Source: Saliniradius amylolyticus (lineage in GTDB: Bacteria > Pseudomonadota > Gammaproteobacteria > Enterobacterales > Alteromonadaceae). Taken from it: a DNA stretch of 64,000 bases. Location: contig NZ_CP029347.1 of assembly GCF_003143555.1 (NCBI RefSeq), positions 310,001 to 374,000 of the forward strand, read 5' to 3'. This document shows positions 24,770 through 34,245 of this stretch, in pieces. The notes beneath the pieces are model-generated. The model did no database searches and was not told where the DNA came from. It saw only the letters and a list, made by a program, of their open reading frames with translations. Position numbers and translations under genes: made by a program. Position 1 is the first letter of the stretch; each line of letters begins with the position of its first letter.

Positions 24770-25207
24770 GTGATAGCCCTGATTCAACGAGTAAAGCACG
24801 CCAGCGTGGATGTGAAGGGTCAAACCATCGGAGCCATTGAGCAGGGGCTTTTGGTGTTACTGGGGATAGAAAAAGACGATGATGAGGCCAAAGCAAAGCG
24901 TTTGTGCGAGCGGGTGTTGAACTACCGTATTTTCAGTGATGAGGACGACAAGATGAATCTGAATGTCCGCCAGGTGGGCGGTCAGGTGCTGGTGGTGTCT
25001 CAGTTCACTCTGGCGGCGGATACCCGCAAGGGCAATCGGCCCAGCTTCTCGTCGGCGGGCTCGCCAGCAATGAGCGAGCGGTTGTATGAGTACTTTGTCG
25101 AGCAGGTGCGTTCGCAGGACGTTGCCTGTACCACTGGTCAGTTCGGCGCCGATATGCAAGTGAGCCTGGTCAACGACGGTCCGGTGACCTTTGAGCTCAG
25201 GGTCTAA
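24770..25207 (+). CDS. dtd: D-aminoacyl-tRNA deacylase
   Basis: Hydrolyses D-amino acids (and glycine) from mischarged tRNAs. From the GTG at 24770 the protein begins [15 protein letters not shown] and has 145 residues, the normal length. Signatures: [18 protein letters not shown] and, near the C-terminus, [10 protein letters not shown] with the Gly-cisPro motif. AAGGAG lies 9 bp upstream of the GTG; a longer in-frame reading from 24710 has no homology. In enterics dtd is next to yiiD; here a convergent gene lies between them. Confidence 0.95.
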   Translation: MIALIQRVKHASVDVKGQTIGAIEQGLLVLLGIEKDDDEAKAKRLCERVLNYRIFSDEDDKMNLNVRQVGGQVLVVSQFTLAADTRKGNRPSFSSAGSPAMSERLYEYFVEQVRSQDVACTTGQFGADMQVSLVNDGPVTFELRV

Positions 25208-25998
25208 AGTACCGGCTCTATCAGGCTGAGGTCCAGATGATGGCGCTGGGCAAACCGCTTTAAGTTCTTTGCCTGCTCAGTGATCGTGCCCAGAGGTTTT
25301 TTACCGGCAACCAGTATGGCGTTGCGATAGCCCGGTACCCGAAAAACCCAGGGTGGATGACCGGTTAACTGGAGCAGCAACTGTTTTAGGTTTCGGACCA
25401 ACAGTGCGTTTTGCGGCAGTAGATTAAGGCAGAGCACACCATTGTGATTTAAGGCATTTAGGCAATGACGATAAAACTCGGGTTGTTCCATGGCAGGCGG
25501 TAACTGGGACGACTGAAAAATATCCACAAACAACAGCTCAAGATTCGTCGTTTTTACTATCTGCTTACAGCCATCGGCTTGAATTACCTGGGATACACAG
25601 GCCTCAGGGTTAAAAAAGCGCCTGAAACAGTCAATCACCGTCGGGCTCAGCTCCACGGAAGTCAGTCGCGCTTGAGGGTGCGTTTTTGGCAGCAGACGCG
25701 CCAGTGCTCCGCCGCCAAGCCCCAGCTCCATGATCATTTTTGCGTTGGGGGCGGCGAACAGCGCCATGGCCATTGCATGCAGGTGGGGCAGAACGGGACA
25801 GCTGGGCTTGTTGCGTGCCATGACCGACTGCACTGTCTGGCCGATGGTCAACCAGCGGTAGTGATCATTTTCATACACCGCTATTTGCTCACGCTGCTGC
25901 CAGTAGAGTAGCTGCCGGTGATGCAGGTCCTGCTTCAGACTAAACAGGGGCGACCTCATATAGGATTCGATTAGGGATTGTGCCAATATAGCCATCAT
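25204..25998 (-). CDS. Spermidine-synthase-like SAM-dependent methyltransferase fold protein
   Basis: A class I SAM-binding fold of the spermidine synthase type: [21 protein letters not shown] (SAM/dcSAM loop), [31 protein letters not shown] and [12 protein letters not shown]. The catalytic Asp-rich segments of true SpeE are only partly present, so the substrate is open. The start is uncertain: ATG at 25998 or 25995, or 25959. The longest reading overlaps yiiD antisense and is rejected. It overlaps dtd tail to tail by 4 bp and is divergent from yiiD. Confidence 0.7.
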   Translation of the reverse strand: MMAILAQSLIESYMRSPLFSLKQDLHHRQLLYWQQREQIAVYENDHYRWLTIGQTVQSVMARNKPSCPVLPHLHAMAMALFAAPNAKMIMELGLGGGALARLLPKTHPQARLTSVELSPTVIDCFRRFFNPEACVSQVIQADGCKQIVKTTNLELLFVDIFQSSQLPPAMEQPEFYRHCLNALNHNGVLCLNLLPQNALLVRNLKQLLLQLTGHPPWVFRVPGYRNAILVAGKKPLGTITEQAKNLKRFAQRHHLDLSLIEPVL

Positions 25999-26046
25999 TG
26001 TCGATGGAGAAAACCGCCATTGTCTGGCGCAATCAAGAGGAGCCTT

Positions 26047-26961
26047 ATGTTTAAGGTGCAAACGCCCGAAACCGAACTGGAACTGGAGCACTACTTTCAG
26101 TTTCGCTGGCAGATGTTGCGCAAACCCTGGAACTACCCAGAGGGTTCGGAGAAAGACGAATACGAGCAGGTCAGTAGCCACCGCATGGTGGTGGACTCCA
26201 ATGGGGATATTATTGCCGTGGGGCGGCTGCATTTTAATACTCCGGAAGAGGCCCAGGTGCGTCATATTGCCGTGCACCCCGATTATCAGGGTAAAGGTTT
26301 AGGTAAGCTGATCGTATCGGCACTAGAGTCCATTGCCCGCAATCAGGGCGCAGAGCGCATGGTGACTAACAGCCGTGAGACTTCCACCGACTTCTTTTTG
26401 AGTTGTGGTTTTGAGGTAGTGGGTGAGGCCACTACGGAACTGGGGCAGTTAAAGCGTGAGCAGATGTGCAAGAAACTTACTGACCTCAATGCCTTGCTGT
26501 TGCACCCCAAGTGGTGTCGTGAATTGCAAAAAACCTGGTACGAGACCATTCCCATCAGCGAGCAGATGGGCATCAAGTTGTTCCAGTACACGGGCAAAAC
26601 CCTGGAAACGCGAGCCTCGTTGAATAAGAACATTAACCTGCATGGCACTATGTTCGCCGGCAGTATTTTTTCGCTGGCGACCTTAACAGGCTGGGGGATG
26701 ATCTTTTTGATGCTGAAGCAGCGCGAGCTGAGTGGGGAGATTGTGCTCGGTGATGCCGATATTCATTATCATAAGCCGGTCACCAGCCAGCCTCGTGGGG
26801 TGTGTAATGTGGAGTCGGTGAAGGGAAAGTTCGAACCACTTATGCGCGGTAAGAAAACCCCTTTTACCCTGACGGTGGAGTTGCATGACGGCCAGAACCC
26901 GGTGGCGGAGTTTAAAGGTGTGTATTGGGTGCTGCCGCCGAAAGCAAAGGACAAGGAATAG
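26047..26961 (+). CDS. yiiD: GNAT acetyltransferase-thioesterase fusion (YiiD type)
   Basis: A two-domain protein. Residues 1-140 form a GNAT N-acyltransferase (VRHIAVHPDYQGKGLGKLIV is the acetyl-CoA loop). Residues about 155-304 form a hotdog thioesterase-like domain (NLHGTMFAGSIFSLATLTGWG, DADIHYHKPV). YiiD has been linked to initiation of fatty acid synthesis in E. coli. The ATG at 26047 has an AGGAG site; 304 aa agrees with the family. Neighbouring dtd supports the assignment by synteny. Confidence 0.88.
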   Translation: MFKVQTPETELELEHYFQFRWQMLRKPWNYPEGSEKDEYEQVSSHRMVVDSNGDIIAVGRLHFNTPEEAQVRHIAVHPDYQGKGLGKLIVSALESIARNQGAERMVTNSRETSTDFFLSCGFEVVGEATTELGQLKREQMCKKLTDLNALLLHPKWCRELQKTWYETIPISEQMGIKLFQYTGKTLETRASLNKNINLHGTMFAGSIFSLATLTGWGMIFLMLKQRELSGEIVLGDADIHYHKPVTSQPRGVCNVESVKGKFEPLMRGKKTPFTLTVELHDGQNPVAEFKGVYWVLPPKAKDKE

Positions 26962-27012
26962 CGCCAATCATTAATGGCGAGACGATTTTGATAACAACAA
27001 AAGGAAACAACC

Positions 27013-27279
27013 ATGAAGGATATCTTCTTATTTAACTCAATGCTCACGCCCAAAATCATCACCGTGGTCTACTGGCTGATGCTAGTAGGGGTATTAGTTG
27101 GCGGTATTGGCACTATGTTCGATAAGTACAACGGCGGCATACTGGCTGGATTAGGCATTATCGTCGCAGGTGCCATTGGTGCCCGCATCTGGTGTGAGAT
27201 GATGATCGTGCTGTTTAAGATCCACGAAAACCTGCGCCGTATTGCCGATAGAGAAGCCCCCTCTCAGGACGAGCTCTGA
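27013..27279 (+). CDS. DUF4282 small membrane protein (88 aa)
   Basis: Two membrane helices (IITVVYWLMLVGVLVGGIG, ILAGLGIIVAGAIGARIWCE) followed by EMMIVLFKIHENLRRI, the C-terminal signature of DUF4282 proteins. AAAGGAAACA precedes the ATG. Function unknown. It stands alone between yiiD and the nuclease-like cluster. Confidence 0.82.
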   Translation: MKDIFLFNSMLTPKIITVVYWLMLVGVLVGGIGTMFDKYNGGILAGLGIIVAGAIGARIWCEMMIVLFKIHENLRRIADREAPSQDEL

Positions 27280-27349
27280 TTAATAGAGTCACCCGGCAGC
27301 CAGCCATAGATCTGGCTGTTTAGTTTAAGACTCTAAATGGAATCCGGTG

Positions 27350-28009
27350 ATGGATGACTTTATTCGCTATACCTTTAAAAACACCGTCGAGTTTCATCAG
27401 CAGGCAATGAGTCGTTTCAGGCCCTGCAAGCCTCAGGGCGAAATGGCCGAAGCCAATCTCACCTTCAGCTTTATTCACTCGGCTTTGAGAACATGTCCCC
27501 AGGCGGGATGGGGGCTGGAAGTGCCTTTTACTGACGGCGACAAGAGTAATAGCCCGTGGAATAAGCACATTGACGGCTATCTGTTTGTTGATAACACGCT
27601 TTATTTAATAGAAGTAAAGCGGGACTACCCTGTTAGTGACTTTTCTGATTATGTGTGTAAAGACCTGAAGAGACTGAGTTCGCCGCATTTGGCCGACGCC
27701 TTTGTGCGGATGTTAGACAGGCCGGTTTACTCTCAGCCATTGGGACAGATTAAGGCAGTGAAAGCGGTTCTGTTAGCGGATACCTGGCGGGCAGAAAATG
27801 TTCGGTACTGGGCTTCGGCAGAGTTAAAGGGGGAAAAACAGCGGTGGCTGAGTGAATTACACCGAGATGTTCAGGCCATGCCTTTTACGGCAGGCAATTC
27901 TGCGGCTCCGTATAGCTTGTTGATTGCTCAGAGTGATAATTTGGATTCATTTCTGGCAAGAATGCATGCCCGGCAATCTGGCTCTTCCGAGGAAGAGTGC
28001 CTTGTGTGA
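27350..28009 (+). CDS. PD-(D/E)XK-like hypothetical protein (219 aa)
   Basis: No named family recognised. The segment HIDGYLFVDNTLYLIEVKRD contains Asp75, then Glu88-Val-Lys90 after 12 residues. Glu57 is in an earlier strand (WGLEVPF). This is the pattern of PD-(D/E)XK nuclease-fold proteins. The ATG at 27350 (or GTG at 27347) has only a weak ribosome-binding site. The next gene starts inside its last codons, so the two are translationally coupled. Function might be DNA restriction or repair, but the motif alone does not prove catalysis. Confidence 0.55.
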   Translation: MDDFIRYTFKNTVEFHQQAMSRFRPCKPQGEMAEANLTFSFIHSALRTCPQAGWGLEVPFTDGDKSNSPWNKHIDGYLFVDNTLYLIEVKRDYPVSDFSDYVCKDLKRLSSPHLADAFVRMLDRPVYSQPLGQIKAVKAVLLADTWRAENVRYWASAELKGEKQRWLSELHRDVQAMPFTAGNSAAPYSLLIAQSDNLDSFLARMHARQSGSSEEECLV

Positions 28010-28523
28010 ACGCCTACAGATACCCTTTGATGAACTCGTCGAAGGCGTTTGGTATGTAGGGCGGGGGCGAAACGCTAATGTCGGTCTTTATCAGGATGGA
28101 TGCTTCTCGGTTATCGCTGACACCCTGCTGTACAACGGTTCGTTCGCAACACCACAAAAGACCCAGCCCGGGTGCAAATCAGAGCCTTATTTTTACCCCG
28201 GGCATGGCTGTTTTCAGCCATTTTTAGCTTTATCCTCGTTAGCCCTTTTGACCGAAGGGTGCGCACTCATTCCCGCGCCAGAGTTGCGCACAGGTCGGTT
28301 TTATATTGGGGAAGGTAGCGGCTTTCAGGTTGCCAGGTGGGAGGGAAACAGGTTCAGTCTCCTAAAGAAGCATTATGTGTCCGATAGTGTCTGTCATTAT
28401 GACATTGAGGCCCGTGATTACGGTGAACGCTCTCCGTTCTTCAGGCCTTTATTGGAAATTGGTGAGGGTGAGGTTATCGTGCCGATGGCGGAAGCGAATT
28501 ATGCACGGGTACTCAGACTATGA
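28002..28523 (+). CDS. Hypothetical protein coupled to the PD-(D/E)XK-like gene (173 aa)
   Basis: No family recognised. I place the start at TTG 28002, because GAGGAAGAG lies just before it within the upstream gene and the 8-bp overlap with the preceding stop suggests coupling; longer readings lack support. The product is a soluble, aromatic-rich protein (ELVEGVWYVGRGRNANVG, GRFYIGEGSGFQVARWEG) with beta-repeat character and several His/Cys residues. The next gene overlaps its stop by 4 bp. Confidence 0.5.
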   Translation: MCERLQIPFDELVEGVWYVGRGRNANVGLYQDGCFSVIADTLLYNGSFATPQKTQPGCKSEPYFYPGHGCFQPFLALSSLALLTEGCALIPAPELRTGRFYIGEGSGFQVARWEGNRFSLLKKHYVSDSVCHYDIEARDYGERSPFFRPLLEIGEGEVIVPMAEANYARVLRL

Positions 28524-28720
28524 AAAAGCATACCGGAGGTGATACAAAACACGCTTTGCAAGACGGGCTCACCGCCTCTCGTCTTCACAGGGCAACTAGT
28601 GAAACGGAAGAGGTCCGTTACCGCAATCAGGTAATGCGCAAGCGATTGATCGGGCACTATATGCTTCTGGGCATTGTAGTAATGGTTGCCGTGAACCTTC
28701 TTCTCTACCTCTTCCTGTAA
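28520..28720 (+). CDS. Small C-tail-anchored membrane protein (66 aa)
   Basis: A charged cytosolic portion (TSETEEVRYRNQVMRKRL) is followed by a single C-terminal membrane helix (MLLGIVVMVAVNLLLYLFL). ATGA overlap with the preceding gene makes it the third member of a tightly coupled unit with the PD-(D/E)XK-like and 173-aa proteins. Function unknown. Confidence 0.6.
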   Translation: MKKHTGGDTKHALQDGLTASRLHRATSETEEVRYRNQVMRKRLIGHYMLLGIVVMVAVNLLLYLFL

Positions 28721-28773
28721 ATTGAGACATTAGTGGTTAAAGCTCCAGTCCGGGCGAGTTATGGCTGGATAAG

Positions 28774-29355
28774 CTAATAACTGTCAACACCGGTCTTAGT
28801 CTTGTCTGTGGTATCCGTTGATGGCTGAGTGACGGATGTCTGATCGTTTTTGTTGTTTGAAATGGCGGTTTGATTGCTGACCGTATCGCCGATTTTTACC
28901 GTGGTTTGTGCCGCTTCAATGGCCCAGTTTGTAATGACACCATCAAGGGTTTTCATATACAGCGCTTTGGCTTCGTCTTTGCTCAACTGATAGTTAGAGG
29001 AAAACTCACAGGCGCGAAAAAATAACTCCCGGGTCATAAGTACCGTAGGGGTTCTGCCGGCCAATTCCACTTCCTCGGAGTCTTCATTGGTGCTGGCACC
29101 TCTATCACCGCCAGTACTGATCAGGGACACATCAATGTTGCCACCGTCTTTCTGATCAAACGCCGAATCCGGCTGGGGCAGTGAGCACAGATAATGATTG
29201 TTATTGCGCTGCATCACATAGATTTGCCCCTGACCGGAGGTGGTGGTCAGCACATGGTTATTGTTTAAGTCAGTTTGTTTAGGTACAGGGTATTCTAGGG
29301 ACGTACAGCCGCTTATAAGAGTTAGCGCAGTGCCGCAGACAACGATATATTTCAT
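28774..29355 (-). CDS. Hypothetical lipoprotein (193 aa)
   Basis: From the ATG at 29355 the product starts MKYIVVCGTALTLISGCTSL, a lipoprotein signal peptide with lipobox ISGC. The mature part has LMTRELFFRACEFSSNYQLSKDEA and a Thr/Ser/Asn/Lys-rich, disordered C-terminal tail. No family recognised. It lies downstream of a secreted 436-aa protein on the same strand, but a strong terminator separates them. Confidence 0.65.
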   Translation of the reverse strand: MKYIVVCGTALTLISGCTSLEYPVPKQTDLNNNHVLTTTSGQGQIYVMQRNNNHYLCSLPQPDSAFDQKDGGNIDVSLISTGGDRGASTNEDSEEVELAGRTPTVLMTRELFFRACEFSSNYQLSKDEAKALYMKTLDGVITNWAIEAAQTTVKIGDTVSNQTAISNNKNDQTSVTQPSTDTTDKTKTGVDSY

Positions 29356-29370
29356 GGCAACCTCAATACG

Positions 29371-29397
29371 AAAAACCGGCACTTAATCAGTGCCGGT
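29371..29397 (-). terminator. Terminator after the 436-aa secreted protein
   Basis: On the minus strand: CCGGCACT, loop GATTA, AGTGCCGG, TTTTT. Perfect 8-bp stem. It separates the secreted protein gene from the lipoprotein gene. Confidence 0.88.
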
Positions 29398-29416
29398 ATG
29401 TGTTTCAAATAACCTG

Positions 29417-30727
29417 TTATTGCATGGCGTCCGCTAACCAGGCCGGCGCATCGGTCGGATAAAACTCCGTTGGATCAAAGCTGATGCGGGTAGGTACGTG
29501 GTCGCTGGAAAAGCCCCACGAGGACAGTTTGCCCTGGAACCATTGCTCAAACTCTGCAACAACGGACGGGTGCTTGGCGTGATAGCGGGCGGTGAGTTTG
29601 CTGTGGAGCACACCCAGTTCCGTGGCTTTTTTCAACGATGACAGCAGCTGGTCATCATTGCCGTTAGAGGCGATGATATCAATCCAGGTGATGGCCTGAG
29701 TCTCCACATCGCCGAACCAGTTGGGGTACTTGGTAATAGAGTTTAAGTTTCTGACATAGCGGGCCAGGTCTTCACCTTTAACCACCATCATATGGTAATC
29801 ATACTTATGCGGTCCTGGGTTGTTCTCCCATTTTTTAAAGGAGAAGGCCCAAAGGTCGTCTTGATGAACCGGCATCACATCGGTGGTTTGCCAAGGCGTA
29901 GTGCTGGCAACATCAACGGGTATCGGCCCAATTGGTCCTGTTTTTCCCATTGGACCATATTTACGGCAGGTAACTGTTGAGCGATCTTGTCCCACGAAAT
30001 CTTTGTTGTTTGGTGCAACATAGTTGGGAGCAACCCAAGGTGTTTCAGGATACTTGTAAATACAACCCTGGGTACCTGGGCCTTTTTCATAGAAATCTTC
30101 ATAAAAGAAGTTCGCAAGATCGGTTACCCCTTCCAGAGCGATGGTGGCGATAATATTGTTCTCTTCTTGCAGTTCTGCAGCCAATTTGGCGGCCATTTCC
30201 TGGCCCTTGGTCGCCGCATCCGCCGCACTCAAGTTGTCAATTTCGTCCTGCCCCATTTCTTGGATGTAACGGCGGCGTTCTGATAAGAACCCAAGGCGCA
30301 GAGTTGCTGCGGTGGTATAGGTTTTTAGCAAAGGAACAAAATTATTGTGGTTCATATGAGTGCGCACTTCGTTTTGCACTGTACCCGAGTCGTCGACGAT
30401 TTTATCAATTTTGTTTTTGTTCGTTGGATAGCTTGACTTGGGGTTGTAGGTGTTAATGCCATTGAACACGTCCCCGATACTGACTTCTATTTGATCTAAG
30501 GCGGCCTGATTAAATCCTTCATCGACGATGTGTTGTACTTCTTGGGGCGTAGCAGCAGGATCATCGCCGCCAAAAATCGATTCGAAGGCGTCCCCAAGTA
30601 TCAGTCCCGCGACCTTCTCGGCCAGTTTAACGCCAATATCGGTTGTGGCACTGGCAGCAGCTTGTTGCGAGTTAAGTAGTGTAAAAATAGTTGTGGCTGT
30701 GGCCAGACAGAGTCCGAGTTTATTCAT
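29417..30727 (-). CDS. Secreted hypothetical protein (436 aa)
   Basis: No family recognised. A Sec signal peptide is clear (CLATATTIFTLLNSQQAAASA). The mature protein has a helical N-terminal half with small hydrophobic stretches (LAEKVAGLILGDAFESIFGG, IIATIALEGVTDLANFFYEDF), a Pro/Gly-rich middle (GPMGKTGPIGPIP), and a C-terminal globular part rich in Trp and Phe. Two cysteines (GCIYKY, VTCRKYG) could form a disulphide. The helical N-domain could belong to a pore-forming toxin, but this is speculation. Confidence 0.6.
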   Translation of the reverse strand: MNKLGLCLATATTIFTLLNSQQAAASATTDIGVKLAEKVAGLILGDAFESIFGGDDPAATPQEVQHIVDEGFNQAALDQIEVSIGDVFNGINTYNPKSSYPTNKNKIDKIVDDSGTVQNEVRTHMNHNNFVPLLKTYTTAATLRLGFLSERRRYIQEMGQDEIDNLSAADAATKGQEMAAKLAAELQEENNIIATIALEGVTDLANFFYEDFYEKGPGTQGCIYKYPETPWVAPNYVAPNNKDFVGQDRSTVTCRKYGPMGKTGPIGPIPVDVASTTPWQTTDVMPVHQDDLWAFSFKKWENNPGPHKYDYHMMVVKGEDLARYVRNLNSITKYPNWFGDVETQAITWIDIIASNGNDDQLLSSLKKATELGVLHSKLTARYHAKHPSVVAEFEQWFQGKLSSWGFSSDHVPTRISFDPTEFYPTDAPAWLADAMQ

Positions 30728-30836
30728 GGTTACTCTCTACTAGGTAAAAAAGCAAAAACGTGTCGGGCAGATTGGACCAAATTCTTACTGCTAAGGCTTG
30801 GGTGAAAACCCTCATTTTGTCTGGCTGAGGTGAGAC

Positions 30837-32585
30837 TTATTCTGATAACAGATCGAAGATCAGCTGTTCCAGTGCGTCGAGATCCACAGGTTTGTTTAGC
30901 AGGGGTAGGTGTTGTGCTTTGATACGTTCAAGAAGCATAGGATCCGTATCGCCGGTTAATATGATGGCTTTTACCGGCTCACCGAGTGCCTGACGCAGCT
31001 GTGCGATAAGTTCGACACCGGTTTTATCATCCATTAAGCGGTAATCACACAGAATAATATCCGGTCGTTGTTGCTCCAGGGTGTTCAGCGCCTGTTCGTC
31101 ATTCTGTGCGCAGACGACATGGCATTGCTGGCCTTCCAGCGCCAGGCTCAGGGCTGTGAGGCTGTTGGGGTCGTCATCGATTAACAGCACCCTGACGCCA
31201 AACAGCCGACTTCCCTGAATGCGAGGAGCTTCTGGCGTGGCTATAATGGACTCAACTACCGGCAAGGTCAGTGAAAAGACCGACCCTTTACCTGGTTCCG
31301 ATTCCACGTCCACCTCGCTACCCAGCAGATGAGCCAGTTTTTGTACGATGGATAACCCCAGGCCAACGCCTTCTCTGGCGTCGCGGCGTTTATTGGCAAT
31401 CTGATGATACTCATTAAAAATCCTGTCAAGCTCCTGACAGGGGATGCCTATCCCAGTGTCCTGAACGGAAAGCCTGAGCTGATCGTTATGACGAGACACC
31501 AGAATGCGGATGCCACCCTGTTGGGTATATTTGACGGCATTGTCGAGCAGGTTGCGCAGGATACGGGCCAATACCATCGGGTCGGTTTGCACCACCACAT
31601 CGCAAGAAGCGTAGTCGATGCTCAGACCTTTATTTGTGGCTTTGACCCTAAATTCATCCAGCAGTGGCAGCATAACACTGTCCAGCGTTACCTGACGCCA
31701 GTCCAGTTCCAGATCGCCGGAGTCCAGTCGGGACAGATCGAGCAGGGTATCCAACAGGCGCTTTAGTGAGGAAAAGGATTGTCCCAGCGGGGACAGAATA
31801 TCCTGATGTTGGGTCGTGGACAGTCGCTGAGTCAACGCCTGAATAAACAATCCAATCGCGTTTAAAGGCTGACGCAGATCGTGACTGGCGGCGGCTAAAA
31901 AGCGGGATTTTTCGGCATTGGCCTGTTCAGCTTTGATTTTCTCTTCGGTGACTTGCTGCAGAAGACTGGCGTTTGCCGCGTCGATACTGATGGCGTTGGT
32001 CACCACCTTGGACAAGCGCATTGCGGTCACGGTCAGGTATGCGCTGTAAAGACCCAGGCCGGTCAGCAACAATGGTTGCTCAAACTCCAGGACCCGCAGC
32101 GCCGTTGCGCCCATCATTGGCAGCAGGAACACCATATAGCCCCAAAATGAATACACCAGTGCTACGAGTAAGCCGGTGGTTATTCCAAAAATGAAAATAA
32201 AAAAGGTAACAAAGAGTTCTGTCGCATCGGGGGCGGGCAAAAAGGCATAGACACCCGCGCCCCAGTTAGTACCTGACAGCAAAAGAAACAGCACGATCAT
32301 CAGGTGGTAGAGCTGGTAGCGTTTTTCTCCTTCCGCTCGCCGCTTTTGAATAGGCCCATAGACAAACAAAAATCGGAACAGGGTTATGGCGACAAAAGTT
32401 GAAACCCAGAGCAGTAACCCCGCCATATCAAAACGGGTGTGCACTAATATCGCTAAGATGACAGCGGCGCCGATGCTGACGACACCGGACAAGTTAGTCT
32501 GTCGGATTAACACATCCAGCCTGGACTCCATAACGGGGTCAGGCTGTGAGCTATTGGCAAAAAGAGTAATCAGGTTGAGCGTCAC
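30837..32585 (-). CDS. Hybrid sensor histidine kinase with C-terminal receiver
   Basis: A membrane-bound two-component sensor (582 aa). The N-terminal 190 residues hold about six hydrophobic helices (VVSIGAAVILAILVHTRF and others) without a recognisable sensor domain. A coiled linker leads to the DHp helix FLAAASHDLRQPLNAIGLF with the phospho-His, then an HATPase domain (LLDNAVKYT, VQDTGIGIP, GVGLGLSIV). A receiver domain carries the Asp in IILCDYRLMDDKTG. It overlaps the upstream response regulator gene by 4 bp, which is its likely partner. Confidence 0.92.
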   Translation of the reverse strand: MTLNLITLFANSSQPDPVMESRLDVLIRQTNLSGVVSIGAAVILAILVHTRFDMAGLLLWVSTFVAITLFRFLFVYGPIQKRRAEGEKRYQLYHLMIVLFLLLSGTNWGAGVYAFLPAPDATELFVTFFIFIFGITTGLLVALVYSFWGYMVFLLPMMGATALRVLEFEQPLLLTGLGLYSAYLTVTAMRLSKVVTNAISIDAANASLLQQVTEEKIKAEQANAEKSRFLAAASHDLRQPLNAIGLFIQALTQRLSTTQHQDILSPLGQSFSSLKRLLDTLLDLSRLDSGDLELDWRQVTLDSVMLPLLDEFRVKATNKGLSIDYASCDVVVQTDPMVLARILRNLLDNAVKYTQQGGIRILVSRHNDQLRLSVQDTGIGIPCQELDRIFNEYHQIANKRRDAREGVGLGLSIVQKLAHLLGSEVDVESEPGKGSVFSLTLPVVESIIATPEAPRIQGSRLFGVRVLLIDDDPNSLTALSLALEGQQCHVVCAQNDEQALNTLEQQRPDIILCDYRLMDDKTGVELIAQLRQALGEPVKAIILTGDTDPMLLERIKAQHLPLLNKPVDLDALEQLIFDLLSE

Positions 32586-33181
32586 AGTAGTCCATGTTGG
32601 TTGGCGTAGCGCATAAGCTCAACCGTGTTCTTCACGTTCAGTTTTTGCATCAGGCTATAACGATGGTTTTCTACGGTTTTACTGGCAAGGTTCAGTCTCT
32701 CGGCGATGGTCTGGCTGTTGAGCCCGGCTAATACAAGATCCAGCACCTGAAACTCTCTGGCGGTAAGGTCAGGTGGCAAAGAACCTAGCTCATCGGTAAC
32801 AGCAGGGGAATAGACTTTTTTTCCGGTTAACACCGTATGCACGGCCTTAAGCATGTCACCGGCCGACATCTCTTTAAGCAGCACGCCATCGGCGTGACAG
32901 CTTGTCATTTGCCTGAATAGGGCGCGAGACTGCACCCCCGTTAACATAATGACTTTAATGTTGGAGTAGCGCTTCTTTATGTACTCGAGAGCGGATAAGG
33001 CGCCGCCGCCCGGCATTCGGTAGTCGAGCATGACCAGATCGGGTTGCTCGGCCTTGACCGTCTTGAGCAGCTCCTCCGCGCTAGCGACTTCCGCGACAAC
33101 GCTCCACTTGGGCTCGCTGCTCAGAATGAGTTTCAGTCCTTCACGAAAGAGCTGATGATCATCAGCAATCACAATTCGCAT
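32582..33181 (-). CDS. LuxR/NarL-type response regulator
   Basis: A 199-aa regulator. The receiver domain begins IVIADDHQLFREGLKLIL; the phospho-acceptor Asp is in PDLVMLDYRMPGGG, with Thr in VIMLTGVQS. The LuxR-type helix-turn-helix is LTAREFQVLDLVLAGLNSQT followed by KTVENHRYSLMQKL. The first gene of a two-gene unit with the hybrid kinase. Targets unknown. Confidence 0.93.
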   Translation of the reverse strand: MRIVIADDHQLFREGLKLILSSEPKWSVVAEVASAEELLKTVKAEQPDLVMLDYRMPGGGALSALEYIKKRYSNIKVIMLTGVQSRALFRQMTSCHADGVLLKEMSAGDMLKAVHTVLTGKKVYSPAVTDELGSLPPDLTAREFQVLDLVLAGLNSQTIAERLNLASKTVENHRYSLMQKLNVKNTVELMRYANQHGLL

Positions 33182-33346
33182 AAGTGTATTCCACTGATTC
33201 CATTATTCCTTCATTGACTATCTTAACCGCAACGGGACTCAATTCATCGCACTTTTTAACAATGGTTATAGAGGGTAACAGTCACGCGATACTGGCAGGT
33301 GGATGATGTCTGGCACTGGGGCAGAGGCTGGCGGACTACAGAACAC

Positions 33347-33373
33347 AAAAAAGGCGCCAACCGGCGCCTTTTC
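33347..33373. terminator. Bidirectional terminator after rpoH
   Basis: AAAAAAGGCGCC, loop AACC, GGCGCCTTTT. Symmetric GC stem with A- and T-runs on both sides; on the minus strand it follows rpoH by 20 bp. Confidence 0.88.
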
Positions 33374-33393
33374 TCGAGAACTAAGACAATGTA

Positions 33394-34245
33394 TTAAATC
33401 ATCGCCGACTGCAGTTTCTTAATGGCGTTTTTCTCAATCTGACGCACGCGTTCGGCGGAAACGTCGTAGTGATCGGCCAGGTCCTGCAAAGTGGTCTTGT
33501 CTTCGGCCAGCCAGCGGGTCTGGATAATATGCTGGCTGCGCTCGTCCAGTGTCTTGATGGCGGAGTGCAGGCGCTGAGTCGCGCTGTCGGACCAGTCGCT
33601 GTTGATGACTTCGGTCTCTACGTCGGCTGACTTGTCTTCCAGGAACTGAACCGGTGCATATGTGCCGTTTTCATCGTCGTCGGAAGACAGGTCAAAGGCT
33701 TGATCCTGACTGCTCATACGACCTTCCATCTGCATCACTTCTTTGGTGCTGACGCCCAGTTCATCGGCAACACGCTTCACTTCTTCATGGGTGAACCAAC
33801 CAAGGCGCTTTTTCGCCTTACGCAGGTTAAAGAACAATTTGCGCTGGGCCTTGGTGGTGGCCACTTTAACGATGCGCCAGTTCTTCAGTACGAATTCGTG
33901 AATCTCGGCCTTAATCCAGTGAACAGCGAAAGACACCAAACGCACGCCGACTTCCGGGTTAAAGCGTTTGACTGCCTTCATCAGACCGATATTGCCTTCC
34001 TGAATCAGATCGCCCTGAGGCAGGCCGTAACCGGAGTAGGACTTGGCAATATGCACCACAAAGCGCAGATGCGACATAATCAGCTTACGAGCCGCTTCCA
34101 GATCGCCGTCGTGATACAGGCGTTCGGCCAGTGACTTTTCTTCTTCGGCTGAGAGCATATCAATCGCGTTCACAGCCTGAACATAGGCCTCCAGACTGCC
34201 TGTCTGCGGTACGCTTAATGCCATTGATTGCATGTTCTTGCTCAT
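33394..34245 (-). CDS. rpoH: Heat-shock sigma factor sigma-32
   Basis: RpoH directs RNA polymerase to heat-shock promoters. The 283-aa protein has region 2 ([60 protein letters not shown]), the RpoH box [13 protein letters not shown], and region 4 ([20 protein letters not shown]). The ATG has a GAGGTAAT site. In enterics rpoH directly follows ftsX; here about 5.5 kb with the glr locus lies between them. Confidence 0.97.
   Translation of the reverse strand: MSKNMQSMALSVPQTGSLEAYVQAVNAIDMLSAEEEKSLAERLYHDGDLEAARKLIMSHLRFVVHIAKSYSGYGLPQGDLIQEGNIGLMKAVKRFNPEVGVRLVSFAVHWIKAEIHEFVLKNWRIVKVATTKAQRKLFFNLRKAKKRLGWFTHEEVKRVADELGVSTKEVMQMEGRMSSQDQAFDLSSDDDENGTYAPVQFLEDKSADVETEVINSDWSDSATQRLHSAIKTLDERSQHIIQTRWLAEDKTTLQDLADHYDVSAERVRQIEKNAIKKLQSAMI

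Noticed and set aside
25999-26277. N-terminal extension of the spermidine-synthase-like gene
   Set aside because: It would run antisense through the start of yiiD; the extra 93 residues do not look like protein.
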